Part shown: piece after piece, positions 23,574-31,492 of the stretch
Position numbering within the stretch: position 1 is the first letter of the stretch
How the letters are laid out: each line of letters opens with the position of its first letter
Assembly (NCBI GenBank): GCA_023473425.1
Contig: JAMCYG010000021.1
Location: forward strand, 16,839 to 80,838
DNA length: 64,000 bases
Direction of reading: 5' to 3'
Source of the DNA: Candidatus Martarchaeota archaeon
GTDB taxonomy: Archaea; Micrarchaeota; Micrarchaeia; Micrarchaeales; Micrarchaeaceae
Program-made: the position numbers and the translations under genes
Notes under the pieces: model-generated
Databases searched by the model: none
Told to the model about the DNA's origin: nothing
The model's input: the letters and a program-made list of their open reading frames with translations, nothing else

Positions 23574-23714
23574 CCTTCCACCGACCGAGGTCAGATAGGT
23601 TAGTGATGAGAAAAGGAATAAATACCTTCAGCAAAGGGATTTACGATTGCAGTAAAAGCAGGATACGAAAAAAGGAAAGAAAAAGAGAAAAAGAAAAAGG
23701 AAACTGGAACCAAG

Positions 23715-24980
23715 TCAATACCAGCCTCTCGTTTTCATGGCGCTAGCAACCCTCCCAACAGCTATTATATATGCCGCGGTCCTGGGAGTTACCTTCTTGC
23801 CTTTTCCATCATACTCCTTCTTGGTTGCCATCATGTCAGCATACGACTTAGTTATTATCTTGTCGAGTTTGCTGTATACCTCATCTGCGGTCCAGTAGTA
23901 GTGCTGTGTGTTCTGCACCCACTCGAAGTACGAGCCTATAACTCCGCCAGAGTTGACTAGGAAGTCCGGCGCATCGAAGATACCGCGTTCATGCAGTATC
24001 CTGTCTGCTTCAGGGGTCACAGGGCCATTGGCAAGCTCGAGGACGAGTTTAGCCTTTATCTTGTCTGCGTTCGCTCCTGTGATCTGGTTCTCTATTGCAG
24101 CTGGTATCAATATATCTACATCTGATTCGAGGAGCTGCTCGTTGGTCAACTTCTGGCCGCCTTCATAGCCAGATACGCTGCCTGTTTCTTCTTTCGCCTT
24201 TTCGAGCTTTGCGAGATCAAGCCCTGCAGGGTCATATACTGCGCCAGTTGAGTCGCTTATTGCGACAACGTTGGAGCCGAACAGCTGCTTTGAAAGTGTG
24301 TATGCAAACTTACCTGCATTACCAAATCCCTGCACTGCTATCTTGGCTTTCTTGAGATCTATGCCAAGGTTCTTTGCTGCTTCGCGCATTACGTACATAC
24401 CTCCCATTGCAGTGGAATCGTTCCTGCCTTCGGATCCCCAGACATCGAGCGGCTTGCCAGTTATGACATCGAACGCGCCATGTCTGACTATGTTGCTGTA
24501 CTCATCCATCATCCATGCCATTATCTGTGGGGTGGTGTATACATCAGGCGCAGGCACATCAATTTCTGGCCCGATGTATTTTCCTATTGCCCTTATGTAA
24601 CCGCGCGACAGCGCCTCTAACTCTGTGTCATTCATCTGTTTCGTGTCGCAGATTATTCCGCCCTTGGCTCCTCCGAACGGGATGTTGGCCAATGCTGTCT
24701 TCCAGGTCATCCATGCGGCAAGCGCCTTAACCGTATCAAGGTTCTCTGCTGGATGGAACCTTATTCCACCCTTCGAAGGACCCCTAGCATCGTTGTATTG
24801 CACCCTAAAGCCTTGGAAAACCTTTGCCTTTCCATCGCGCATCTTAACAGGAATGTTGACTACGAGTGTTCTCATAGGTTCCCTAAGCATCTGGTGTGCT
24901 TCCTCTTCTAGCTCCATGACTTTCGCAGCTTCATCTAGCTGCTGCTGTGCAATCTTGAATGGGTTTAGCTCTTCAGCCAT
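23715..24980 (-). CDS. gdhA: Glutamate dehydrogenase
   Basis: Interconverts glutamate and 2-oxoglutarate plus ammonia with NAD(P)H. 421 residues, normal for the hexameric archaeal enzyme. Active-site sequence is intact: [30 protein letters not shown] (catalytic Lys) and PAPDVYT. The Rossmann nucleotide site is [11 protein letters not shown], and the PAAIENQI and [13 protein letters not shown] strands are present. The start at 24980 has AGTG 5 nt upstream. It is divergent from the pilin-like gene across a 240-nt AT-rich gap. Confidence 0.97.
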   Translation of the reverse strand: MAEELNPFKIAQQQLDEAAKVMELEEEAHQMLREPMRTLVVNIPVKMRDGKAKVFQGFRVQYNDARGPSKGGIRFHPAENLDTVKALAAWMTWKTALANIPFGGAKGGIICDTKQMNDTELEALSRGYIRAIGKYIGPEIDVPAPDVYTTPQIMAWMMDEYSNIVRHGAFDVITGKPLDVWGSEGRNDSTAMGGMYVMREAAKNLGIDLKKAKIAVQGFGNAGKFAYTLSKQLFGSNVVAISDSTGAVYDPAGLDLAKLEKAKEETGSVSGYEGGQKLTNEQLLESDVDILIPAAIENQITGANADKIKAKLVLELANGPVTPEADRILHERGIFDAPDFLVNSGGVIGSYFEWVQNTQHYYWTADEVYSKLDKIITKSYADMMATKKEYDGKGKKVTPRTAAYIIAVGRVASAMKTRGWY

Positions 24981-25177
24981 TTTATCACTCTAATATAGCT
25001 CTCAACATCTTTTAATAAAATATCAAGATAAAAAATTACTTCACTACAAAACCTCATTACAAAATATATACCATATTCGCGCAGCCTATTGCGTTGCTGA
25101 TACCTATATTCATCACACCATACTATCGCATGAAATGCATCGCCGATAGCCGGAAAATGGCGAGAGTGCAGCATAAG

Positions 25178-25187
25178 ATTTAAATAA
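25178..25187 (+). promoter_or_regulatory. TATA box of the pilin-like gene
   Basis: ATTTAAATAA about 33-42 nt before ATG 25220. It predicts a start near 25208, leaving just enough leader for the GGTG ribosome-binding site at 25211-25214. Confidence 0.6.
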
Positions 25188-25219
25188 TATACTTTGATAT
25201 AGTTTCATAAGGTGGAGTT

Positions 25220-25690
25220 ATGATGAACTCTAAAATGACCGGTAAAAGAGCGCAAAGCGCTATGGAATACCTCATGACATATGGTTGGGCCATATTGATC
25301 ATCGCGGTTGTCCTCGGAGCACTGTATGTGCTTGGAGTGTTCAGCGGCACAACGTTCCTCGGAACATCATGCGTAGCTGGTGCTGGATATCAGTGCACGA
25401 ATCTGCTGCTTCACAACAATGCCCTGACATTCACGTTTGGCCAGGCCACTGGCAATACATGGGGCAATGTCATACTATATGCAGTGCCGAGCGGTTCAAC
25501 TTTCAGCACGTCTGATGCCAACACTGTAACAACTGCTACACTAGTCTCTGGGGGTACGATGTCTGCTAACATACCTGAAACCGTTACTACTGGTAGCAGT
25601 TGGTCTGGCTACATATATGCAGTATACTCTCAGGGATCCGTTTCGGGCCTAGAAGCTCAGGTAGCAACAGTGACGGCGAAGGCAACATAA
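25220..25690 (+). CDS. Pilin-like protein with class III signal peptide
   Basis: Surface filament subunit candidate, 156 residues. The N-terminus TGKRAQSAMEYLMTYGWAIL is a class III signal: basic region, then QSAMEYL at the head of a hydrophobic helix (about residues 12-36). In this class cleavage precedes the Gln so the helix stays as the assembly domain. The rest is Thr/Ser/Gly-rich and strand-like, with one cysteine pair (GTSCVAGAGYQC). It ends in a T-rich run (CTTTCTTTTCCTTTC) that probably stops transcription. GGTG sits 5 nt before ATG. Confidence 0.85.
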   Translation: MMNSKMTGKRAQSAMEYLMTYGWAILIIAVVLGALYVLGVFSGTTFLGTSCVAGAGYQCTNLLLHNNALTFTFGQATGNTWGNVILYAVPSGSTFSTSDANTVTTATLVSGGTMSANIPETVTTGSSWSGYIYAVYSQGSVSGLEAQVATVTAKAT

Positions 25691-25806
25691 CCGTTGCCTT
25701 CCTTTCTTTTCCTTTCTTTTTGAATTCTTTTTAATTCTCATACTTAGCGCACAAGCCAGGCATTCTAATATGTAAAACTAGTTTGAGCTGTGCCTTTCAG
25801 CCAGAA

Positions 25807-26733
25807 TCAGTATCCGGGAACTTCCTTCAGCTCTCCCTTCATCCTTATCACTTCCATCAATTCGTTCGCGCTGAGCAGTGGCGCCGCAGTCCTGTCTATA
25901 TCATCTATCGCTATTCTGGGGCATGCGGTGTTTACGAATGCGTCGAACTCCCTCATGTTGTTTAGGGACTCGAAATCAAAAGTATTACTGACAAGTATCT
26001 GCGCGTCGAGGCCTGCATCCTCAATCTTCCTTTTCAGCACCTTTCCTAGAGCCATATTGTGCTGGCCGTTCTTGGTGCTCACAAGTATGCCGAAGCGCCT
26101 AGATTTGAGGGCCGCAAGCACTTTGCCTCTGCTCCTCTTTGCATGCTTTTCCCTGTAAGAGTCCATGCTCTCTATTTTACTGTTGAACGGGTCAATTGCA
26201 AAAAACGGCTTGGTCGTTGCGAGCGCGGCTCCAAGCGGATGGAATATGCCCCCGCCAAAATACACGAACGCATCTACGTCTCTATCTATCGATGCGGCGC
26301 TGCCTATGTCGCAGCCCAATATCTGCCCTGGTTTCTTCGCGAATCCGTACGGCTTTCCTATCACTACCTTCTTGCCATTCTTCTCGAAGAATTCCTTGAT
26401 CTCTGACAGCTGGTGCACCTGCTGTATGGTCACGACTATACCTATGGTGCCGAAGTCCTTGAGCTGTGGCAGCGCCTTTTCAAGCATATTCATCGGCGCA
26501 TCTATGCTGTACTCCACGTATTCTACGTTGAATTCAACCTTGTTGAACTCTGCATGCCCGAAATGTATTATCTTGTCAGCGCATATGTTCTTTGCCTCGT
26601 CGATTGCCAAGTCGCAAGCACCGTAGGTCGGCGAGGCGGATATGAATACCTCATTTCCTTCACTCTCCAGCTCCTTGGCATGCCTGAGTGCTTCCTGTTT
26701 CAGCCCTTCAGGGAACTGAAGTAATATACGCAT
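25807..26733 (-). CDS. dph2: Dph2-type diphthamide synthase
   Basis: Iron-sulfur enzyme that transfers the aminocarboxypropyl group from S-adenosylmethionine to the diphthamide histidine of EF-2. 308 residues. The three cluster cysteines are all present in Dph2 context: Cys40 (TYGACDLA), Cys141 (ILGCDIGSA) and Cys271 (NTACPRIAIDD). Its substrate, EF-2 His596, is encoded at 2955-5147. The ATG at 26733 has GGTG 6 nt upstream. Confidence 0.94.
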   Translation of the reverse strand: MRILLQFPEGLKQEALRHAKELESEGNEVFISASPTYGACDLAIDEAKNICADKIIHFGHAEFNKVEFNVEYVEYSIDAPMNMLEKALPQLKDFGTIGIVVTIQQVHQLSEIKEFFEKNGKKVVIGKPYGFAKKPGQILGCDIGSAASIDRDVDAFVYFGGGIFHPLGAALATTKPFFAIDPFNSKIESMDSYREKHAKRSRGKVLAALKSRRFGILVSTKNGQHNMALGKVLKRKIEDAGLDAQILVSNTFDFESLNNMREFDAFVNTACPRIAIDDIDRTAAPLLSANELMEVIRMKGELKEVPGY

Positions 26734-26814
26734 GCATAGCACCTACTGCCGGGACCACCGGCGTATTTAGAAAGCAGAATATAAATCAGAAGACAAAGCA
26801 GAAAACAATGGTAG

Positions 26815-27333
26815 TCAGATTACCCTTATCTTGCACTTGCCTGACAGCTTCGTCGAAGCTTTCCTTAGCGCTTCATGGGCTGCTGCCCTATTGGCGGATG
26901 TCGTCTTTACCAGCATTATCGGCTGGTCTTTCTTTATCCTCGCGGCTACAGCTATCGGCTTGCCGAAGGCCATACTCATGCCCCTCGAAGTTCTGTCCGC
27001 ACCTGCGAACCCTCCGAGTTTGTGCTCCCTTATGACATTATGCGGATATATGAGTACCCTGAGAAGATAGTTCTCCGGCAGCAGCGATGCAAGATACTTG
27101 TTAGCGGCCTCTCTTGCCGACTCTATGGAATTTGATCTAAGCTGCATGTATCTATCGGCATTGAGCGTCATTGACAGATCGAACGAACTTTTGTCTGTGC
27201 CTGTCTTGAACACCTGTATGTGGTTTCTTGGCATTGCTTTTATGTAATTCTTCCTCGGTTTCCTGAGAGAATATCTTGCCCATGCCTGTGAATTGGAATC
27301 CCTGAAGGTCCTTGCTGGTCTTAGTCTTGCCAT
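26815..27333 (-). CDS. rpl10e: Ribosomal protein uL16 (archaeal L10e)
   Basis: Large-subunit protein near the tRNA A and P sites, 172 residues from ATG 27333 (MARLRPARTFRD). Conserved parts: RNHIQVFKTGTDKSSFDLSM, LRVLIYPHNVIREHK, GADRTSRGMSMAFGKP and the final KLSGKCKIRVI. An in-frame stretch upstream to 27447 lacks family similarity and covers the promoter side, so it is excluded. Confidence 0.95.
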   Translation of the reverse strand: MARLRPARTFRDSNSQAWARYSLRKPRKNYIKAMPRNHIQVFKTGTDKSSFDLSMTLNADRYMQLRSNSIESAREAANKYLASLLPENYLLRVLIYPHNVIREHKLGGFAGADRTSRGMSMAFGKPIAVAARIKKDQPIMLVKTTSANRAAAHEALRKASTKLSGKCKIRVI

Positions 27334-27496
27334 TGTAAACACTCGAGCATTGTTTAAGCTTAGAACAGAAAAGTTCGGTTCAGCGCTTATACTTTTGGAC
27401 AAAAAACTATAAAAAGGCAGTTGTTCCGGCTGCGTTTTCATGTGCAATGTTTTAAATAAATGAATTGAGATAAATCTACAACAATAGGGTGGTATA

Positions 27497-28537
27497 ATGG
27501 ATATAATAGACGCTGCTGCGGCAAAGCAGGATGAGGATTACACGCTCTTCCACGCAAAGATAGGCGTCTGCGGCGTGGGCGGAGGCGGCAGCAACACAGT
27601 GCAGAGGCTCACCAGAATGAATATTCAGGGCGCAGCTCTTATCGCGGTTAATACAGAGCAGAGGCACCTCAGCGGCATAGACTCCTCAGTCAGGAAGATT
27701 CTGATAGGCGGGCCGCTCACTCGAGGCATGGGCGCAGGCGGATTTCCTGAGATGGGCGCCAAGGCTGCTGAGTATTCCAAGGATGAGCTGGAGGATGCCC
27801 TGAAAGACTTCAATCTTGTATTCATAACTGCTGGAATGGGCGGCGGAACAGGCACTGGCGCAGCTCCGGTTATAGCAAACATATGCAAGAAGAACGGTGC
27901 CATAGTGATAGGTATAGTTACAGTACCATTCTCACTTGAAAGGGTAAGGTTGAACGTGGCGAAGCGCGGCATAGAGGAGCTAAAGAAGAACGTCGATACT
28001 TTAGTTGTGATAGATAATCAGAAGCTGGTCGAAGTGTATAAGAACCTGGCACTGGATCAGGCGTTCAGGATCGCAGACGAGATAACCTCAAGGGCGGTGC
28101 GCGGCATAACAGAAACAATTACTACGAGTAGTCTGATAAACCTGGACTTTGCCGATGTCAGGAACCTGATGCATGGCGGCGGCTTGGCTATGATAAGTGT
28201 CGGCGAGGCGCATGGTGCGAACAGGGTAGAAGAGGTAGTGAAGAATGCGCTTGACAACAGGCTCCTGGATGTTGACTATGAGACTGCAACCAGCGTGCTA
28301 ATGCACATAACAGGAGGGGATAACCTCACTCTCGGCGAGGCGAACAGCATAGGCAATCTTCTTACTGAAAGATTGCCGAAGAATGCAAATGTCACATGGG
28401 GCGCAAGGTTGGATCCCACATATGGCGACAAGATAGAGCTAATCGCGATATTCATGGGAGTGACCGGCAGCTCGGTGCTCGGAAGCGCCAGCGATAACGA
28501 AAGCAAGGGAGACCTGCTGGGCATCGGCGAGCTGTGA
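27497..28537 (+). CDS. ftsZ: FtsZ cell-division GTPase (FtsZ1-like)
   Basis: Tubulin-like protein that forms the division ring, 346 residues. The GTP site is complete: GVGGGGSNTV, GMGGGTGTGAAPVIA (tubulin signature), and the T7 loop SLINLDFADVRNLM with catalytic Asp residues. The C-terminal domain ends in WGARLDPTYGDKIELIAIFMGV. The short acidic C-terminus could carry the partner-binding peptide. GGTG lies 5 nt upstream. It is the first of three FtsZ genes in the window; its sequence is most like archaeal FtsZ1. Confidence 0.95.
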   Translation: MDIIDAAAAKQDEDYTLFHAKIGVCGVGGGGSNTVQRLTRMNIQGAALIAVNTEQRHLSGIDSSVRKILIGGPLTRGMGAGGFPEMGAKAAEYSKDELEDALKDFNLVFITAGMGGGTGTGAAPVIANICKKNGAIVIGIVTVPFSLERVRLNVAKRGIEELKKNVDTLVVIDNQKLVEVYKNLALDQAFRIADEITSRAVRGITETITTSSLINLDFADVRNLMHGGGLAMISVGEAHGANRVEEVVKNALDNRLLDVDYETATSVLMHITGGDNLTLGEANSIGNLLTERLPKNANVTWGARLDPTYGDKIELIAIFMGVTGSSVLGSASDNESKGDLLGIGEL

Positions 28538-28580
28538 CCTATTTTTTCCTATTGTTGCATTGTTGCAGAGATAAGCTAAA

Positions 28581-28598
28581 ATGGCGCATCCGCGCCAT
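28581..28598. terminator. Hairpin between convergent ftsZ and rad50
   Basis: ATGGCGC-ATCC-GCGCCAT, a perfect 7-bp stem with a 4-nt loop in the 66-nt gap between stop codons. Probably a shared transcription end. Confidence 0.5.
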
Positions 28599-28603
28599 GC
28601 TCG

Positions 28604-30919
28604 CTATATTTCTGACACTATAGTAGACCCATTAGCCTTCTTGTCCCTGTCGAACAGGTAAACCTTGGCAAGCCCTATCTGCTTCAGCGCTTCGTCATGT
28701 GTTATGACGAATATCTGCTCTACTATGTTGGGCAGGGTCTCAGTCAGCACGGATATCATCTTGTCCATTCCCGCAGAGTCTATGTTGTGCGTCGGCTCAT
28801 CTAGCATCAGTATCCTCAGGTTCGGTACTATCACCATTGACATCGCTATCCTTAAGGCTAAGCTGGCGATGCTCCTTTCGCCGCCGCTCGCTATCGTGTC
28901 TATAGGTATCCATTCGCTGTTGGAGTTTCCGCTCCGTCTCGCCTCCAGCACATAGTCATCCTTCATGGCGTCTAGCCTTACTCCATCATAGTCGCCATAC
29001 GGATACAGCTCAGGCCACAGTCCATACATCATCTCGTTTATCGAACCAACAAGCATGCTTCTGAGCTCAGCCTCTGTCTCAACTAGCGCGTTCTTGAACT
29101 TGTTCAGCTCGCCTAAGAGCTCTCTCCTTTTCTCAATCCTCTCCCTGGCCCTGCTTATCTCATTGAGTTGGGCCGTCTTGTCTGCTATCTGGCTTTCGAT
29201 ACTTGAAAGATACTTCTCGTTCCCGTCTGCTTTCGCGCCTAGTTCGGCGCTGTGGGTGCTGAGCTTCCTTAGCTTCTCCTGCGCCTCCGCCAGAAGTTCA
29301 TCGCTCGCTACTAGAGTGGCGATGCTTTTTCTCGCATTGGCTATCTTTTGCTGTGCATCCGACACTTCCGCCTCGTATTCGCTGCGCCTCGTTGCGCTCT
29401 CCTTCTTTGCTTTCAGTTCCATGGCCCTTTCAGCTACGTCCCTGAGCCTCTTGTTCGCCTCATCAAGTTTTGCCGAGAGGGTTTCCCTATCCTTTGCAAG
29501 CCTATCTGCCTCTGATCTTGCCTTCTTCGCTTTCTCATCGATACCATCGTACTCTTTCAGCTTGGTTTCCAGTGCCAAGGCATCGTTTTCCTCCTTCCTC
29601 AGCCTTTCGCGCTCTGCCTCCATGGCCTTTATGTCTGCAGATACTTTGCTTATTTCATTCTTTGACTCTGCTACTGCGCTTTCCTTCTCGGATATCAGCT
29701 TTTCCTTCATCTCCTTGTTAAGGGTATTGCCGCAGAGAGGGCACGTGCTGAAATGCTTCTTCAGTTCAGCGGCCCATTTCTCAGCTTCAGCCTTGGCGTT
29801 CCTCAGTGATGCCAGCTTCGCGTTCATATCGTTTATGCTGTTTGTCGAGGATTCGATGCCCTTTCTCAGTGCCTCAATGGTTCTTCCGCTGAGCAGCACT
29901 TTGAGCTTGTCGGCTGCTTCGTCACGCAACTTGATGCTCCTCTCCGCGCTATTGCTCTCTTCCCTTGCAGCCGCGAGTTCCCTCTCGAGATTCCTGGACT
30001 CAGAATTCAGCCGCTTTGCTTCCTCTTCGGCAATCCGCTGCTCCTCATACGCCTTTCCGAGGCCGATCTCTACCGCCTTTGCATCTATGCCCAGCTTCCT
30101 TATCTTTTCTATCTCTGCTTCTAGAGTCTTGGTCCTGCTTGAGAGGCCTGCTATCTCCTCCTCAAGCCTCTTCTTCTTCGAATAATCCTCCCTTACCCTG
30201 CTGAGCCTGTCCTCCGCAGATGCGACCTCTTTTCTTGCCATATCTGCCTCTGCCTTTAGCTTCCTCTGCACCTCCAGTAGCTCCGTCTTTTCCTTTACCA
30301 GTGAAGCTAGCTGTCCCTTTATCGCTGCTGAATCAGACTGTGCAAGCCCTTGCTCTTCACCACTTATCAATGCCCGTATGTTGTTCAGCACGCTGGTCGT
30401 GTGCTCTTCCGCAGTCGCGAAATGGTCCAAGCCAAGCATTCCATCTATTTGCTTTTTCCTGTCTCCCTTCATCAGGTCAAGGAAGTAGCTCATGTTGTTC
30501 TGCTCCGAGTATATGGCTCTAGAGAAAGTGTCATAATCAATTTTCAATATGCCCTCTATCTCTTCTGTGACCTTTGTAGGCTGTGTCTGGAACGGTTTGC
30601 CATTCTTCTCTAGCCTCGCGCTGGCAGTGCCGCTTTTCGGTATTCTCCTGCTTACTACATACCTGTCGCCTTCAGAGTCAAAACCCAGGGTCACTGCAGC
30701 ATAATCATGCTCATCCGGCACATTCCTTATGATGTCGCTCGTCTTGACCCTTTTGTGCTTCAGCGCTGGGAACGTCCCGAAGAGGGCGAAGGATATCGCG
30801 TCCATGACTGAGCTTTTGCCGGCGCCCATTAGGCCTATAAGCACGTTAACTCCCTTCTGGAATTTCAGCGTGCTGCTGCCATGGGTCTTCCAGTTGGTGA
30901 GCTCTATGTACTCAAGCAT
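28604..30919 (-). CDS. rad50: Rad50 double-strand-break repair ATPase
   Basis: SMC-like ATPase that works with Mre11 nuclease, 771 residues. The N-terminal ATPase half has Walker A GLMGAGKSS (usual Asn replaced by Met). Long coiled coils flank the zinc hook CPLCG near residue 392. The C-terminal half has signature SGGERS and Walker B ILMLDEPTHNID. I started it at ATG 30919 (MLEYIELTNWKTHG). Mre11, HerA and NurA, its usual archaeal neighbours, are not in this window, and the coils are shorter than in typical archaeal Rad50 (about 850-900 residues). Confidence 0.94.
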   Translation of the reverse strand: MLEYIELTNWKTHGSSTLKFQKGVNVLIGLMGAGKSSVMDAISFALFGTFPALKHKRVKTSDIIRNVPDEHDYAAVTLGFDSEGDRYVVSRRIPKSGTASARLEKNGKPFQTQPTKVTEEIEGILKIDYDTFSRAIYSEQNNMSYFLDLMKGDRKKQIDGMLGLDHFATAEEHTTSVLNNIRALISGEEQGLAQSDSAAIKGQLASLVKEKTELLEVQRKLKAEADMARKEVASAEDRLSRVREDYSKKKRLEEEIAGLSSRTKTLEAEIEKIRKLGIDAKAVEIGLGKAYEEQRIAEEEAKRLNSESRNLERELAAAREESNSAERSIKLRDEAADKLKVLLSGRTIEALRKGIESSTNSINDMNAKLASLRNAKAEAEKWAAELKKHFSTCPLCGNTLNKEMKEKLISEKESAVAESKNEISKVSADIKAMEAERERLRKEENDALALETKLKEYDGIDEKAKKARSEADRLAKDRETLSAKLDEANKRLRDVAERAMELKAKKESATRRSEYEAEVSDAQQKIANARKSIATLVASDELLAEAQEKLRKLSTHSAELGAKADGNEKYLSSIESQIADKTAQLNEISRARERIEKRRELLGELNKFKNALVETEAELRSMLVGSINEMMYGLWPELYPYGDYDGVRLDAMKDDYVLEARRSGNSNSEWIPIDTIASGGERSIASLALRIAMSMVIVPNLRILMLDEPTHNIDSAGMDKMISVLTETLPNIVEQIFVITHDEALKQIGLAKVYLFDRDKKANGSTIVSEI

Positions 30920-31016
30920 GCTACCACGAAGAAGCAAAAGCAACAGATAGAATACTCAAAAAAAGTATTTAATGCTGCGTTGTGAAGCGCGGCAATCCCA
31001 AACCTATGAGCCGAAG

Positions 31017-31262
31017 TCAGAGGAGCGTCTCCTCAGCGACCTCCACTTCGCTTATACTCTCAAGCTTCTTGAGCCTGTCTTCTATGTCTGAAGATCCGCC
31101 TGCCGAATCCTCATAGATGAACGAGACTTTTATTACCTTGATGCCAAAGCCTATATCCTCGCTCTTTATGTCGTTGGGGCCCATACCCTTTATTTCCTCT
31201 ACCGCCTTGTCGAACGCATCGTCTTTCGGGTACACTTTGAAAACAACAACTACCTTTGACAT
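31017..31262 (-). CDS. ef1b: Elongation factor 1-beta (aEF-1B)
   Basis: Nucleotide-exchange factor that recharges EF-1A with GTP, 81 residues, a single ferredoxin-like domain. Typical sequence: VVVVFKVYPKD, then IGFGIKVIKVSFIYED and a last strand ISEVEVAEETLL. It begins 1 nt after the stop of the zinc-ribbon gene, the standard archaeal gene pair. Confidence 0.93.
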   Translation of the reverse strand: MSKVVVVFKVYPKDDAFDKAVEEIKGMGPNDIKSEDIGFGIKVIKVSFIYEDSAGGSSDIEDRLKKLESISEVEVAEETLL

Positions 31263-31263
31263 T

Positions 31264-31434
31264 TTATGGCCCCTCGAATCCGCACTCCTTGCAGATATAT
31301 ACGTTTCCTATCTCCCTGCAGTGCAGGCACCTTATTATGGTGGCTTTGCCGCACTTCGGGCACTTGAACTCTGTGTAGTCGCTCGTCAGCTTGCCGCATG
31401 AAACGCATGTTTTGCCTGGTAATACATCAGCTAT
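31264..31434 (-). CDS. Zinc-ribbon RNA-binding protein, apparent ATA start codon
   Basis: A 56-residue protein with two zinc knuckles in the pattern conserved next to archaeal EF-1beta: CVSCGK, FKCPKCGKA, IRCLHCRE, YICKECGFEGP. No ATG, GTG or TTG occurs anywhere in its frame. An in-frame TAG is immediately followed by ATA (31434-31432), and GGTG (31443-31440) stands exactly 5 nt upstream. ATA is therefore the only start that fits both the frame and the ribosome-binding pattern. A TATA element (minus-strand TTTATAGAG) lies about 35 nt upstream. The function in the family is unknown; a translation role is usually inferred. Confidence 0.88.
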   Translation of the reverse strand: MADVLPGKTCVSCGKLTSDYTEFKCPKCGKATIIRCLHCREIGNVYICKECGFEGP

Positions 31435-31492
31435 CTAATCACCCTACAGAAAAATTCAACGTCTCTATAAATTCCCGTAAAGCTATTTAGCA

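Noticed and set aside
23611-23660. Second C/D sRNA near the GH15-like gene
   Set aside because: GTGATGA is present but no CTGA follows at guide distance.
24965-25174. 69-codon minus-strand ORF in the gdhA upstream gap
   Set aside because: It overlaps the gdhA start and the AT-rich promoter region, and has no family-like sequence.
29055-30185. 376-codon plus-strand ORF opposite rad50
   Set aside because: It is the antisense of the coiled-coil region; its Ser/Ala/Leu-rich sequence is typical of a reverse-strand shadow and it has no ribosome-binding site.
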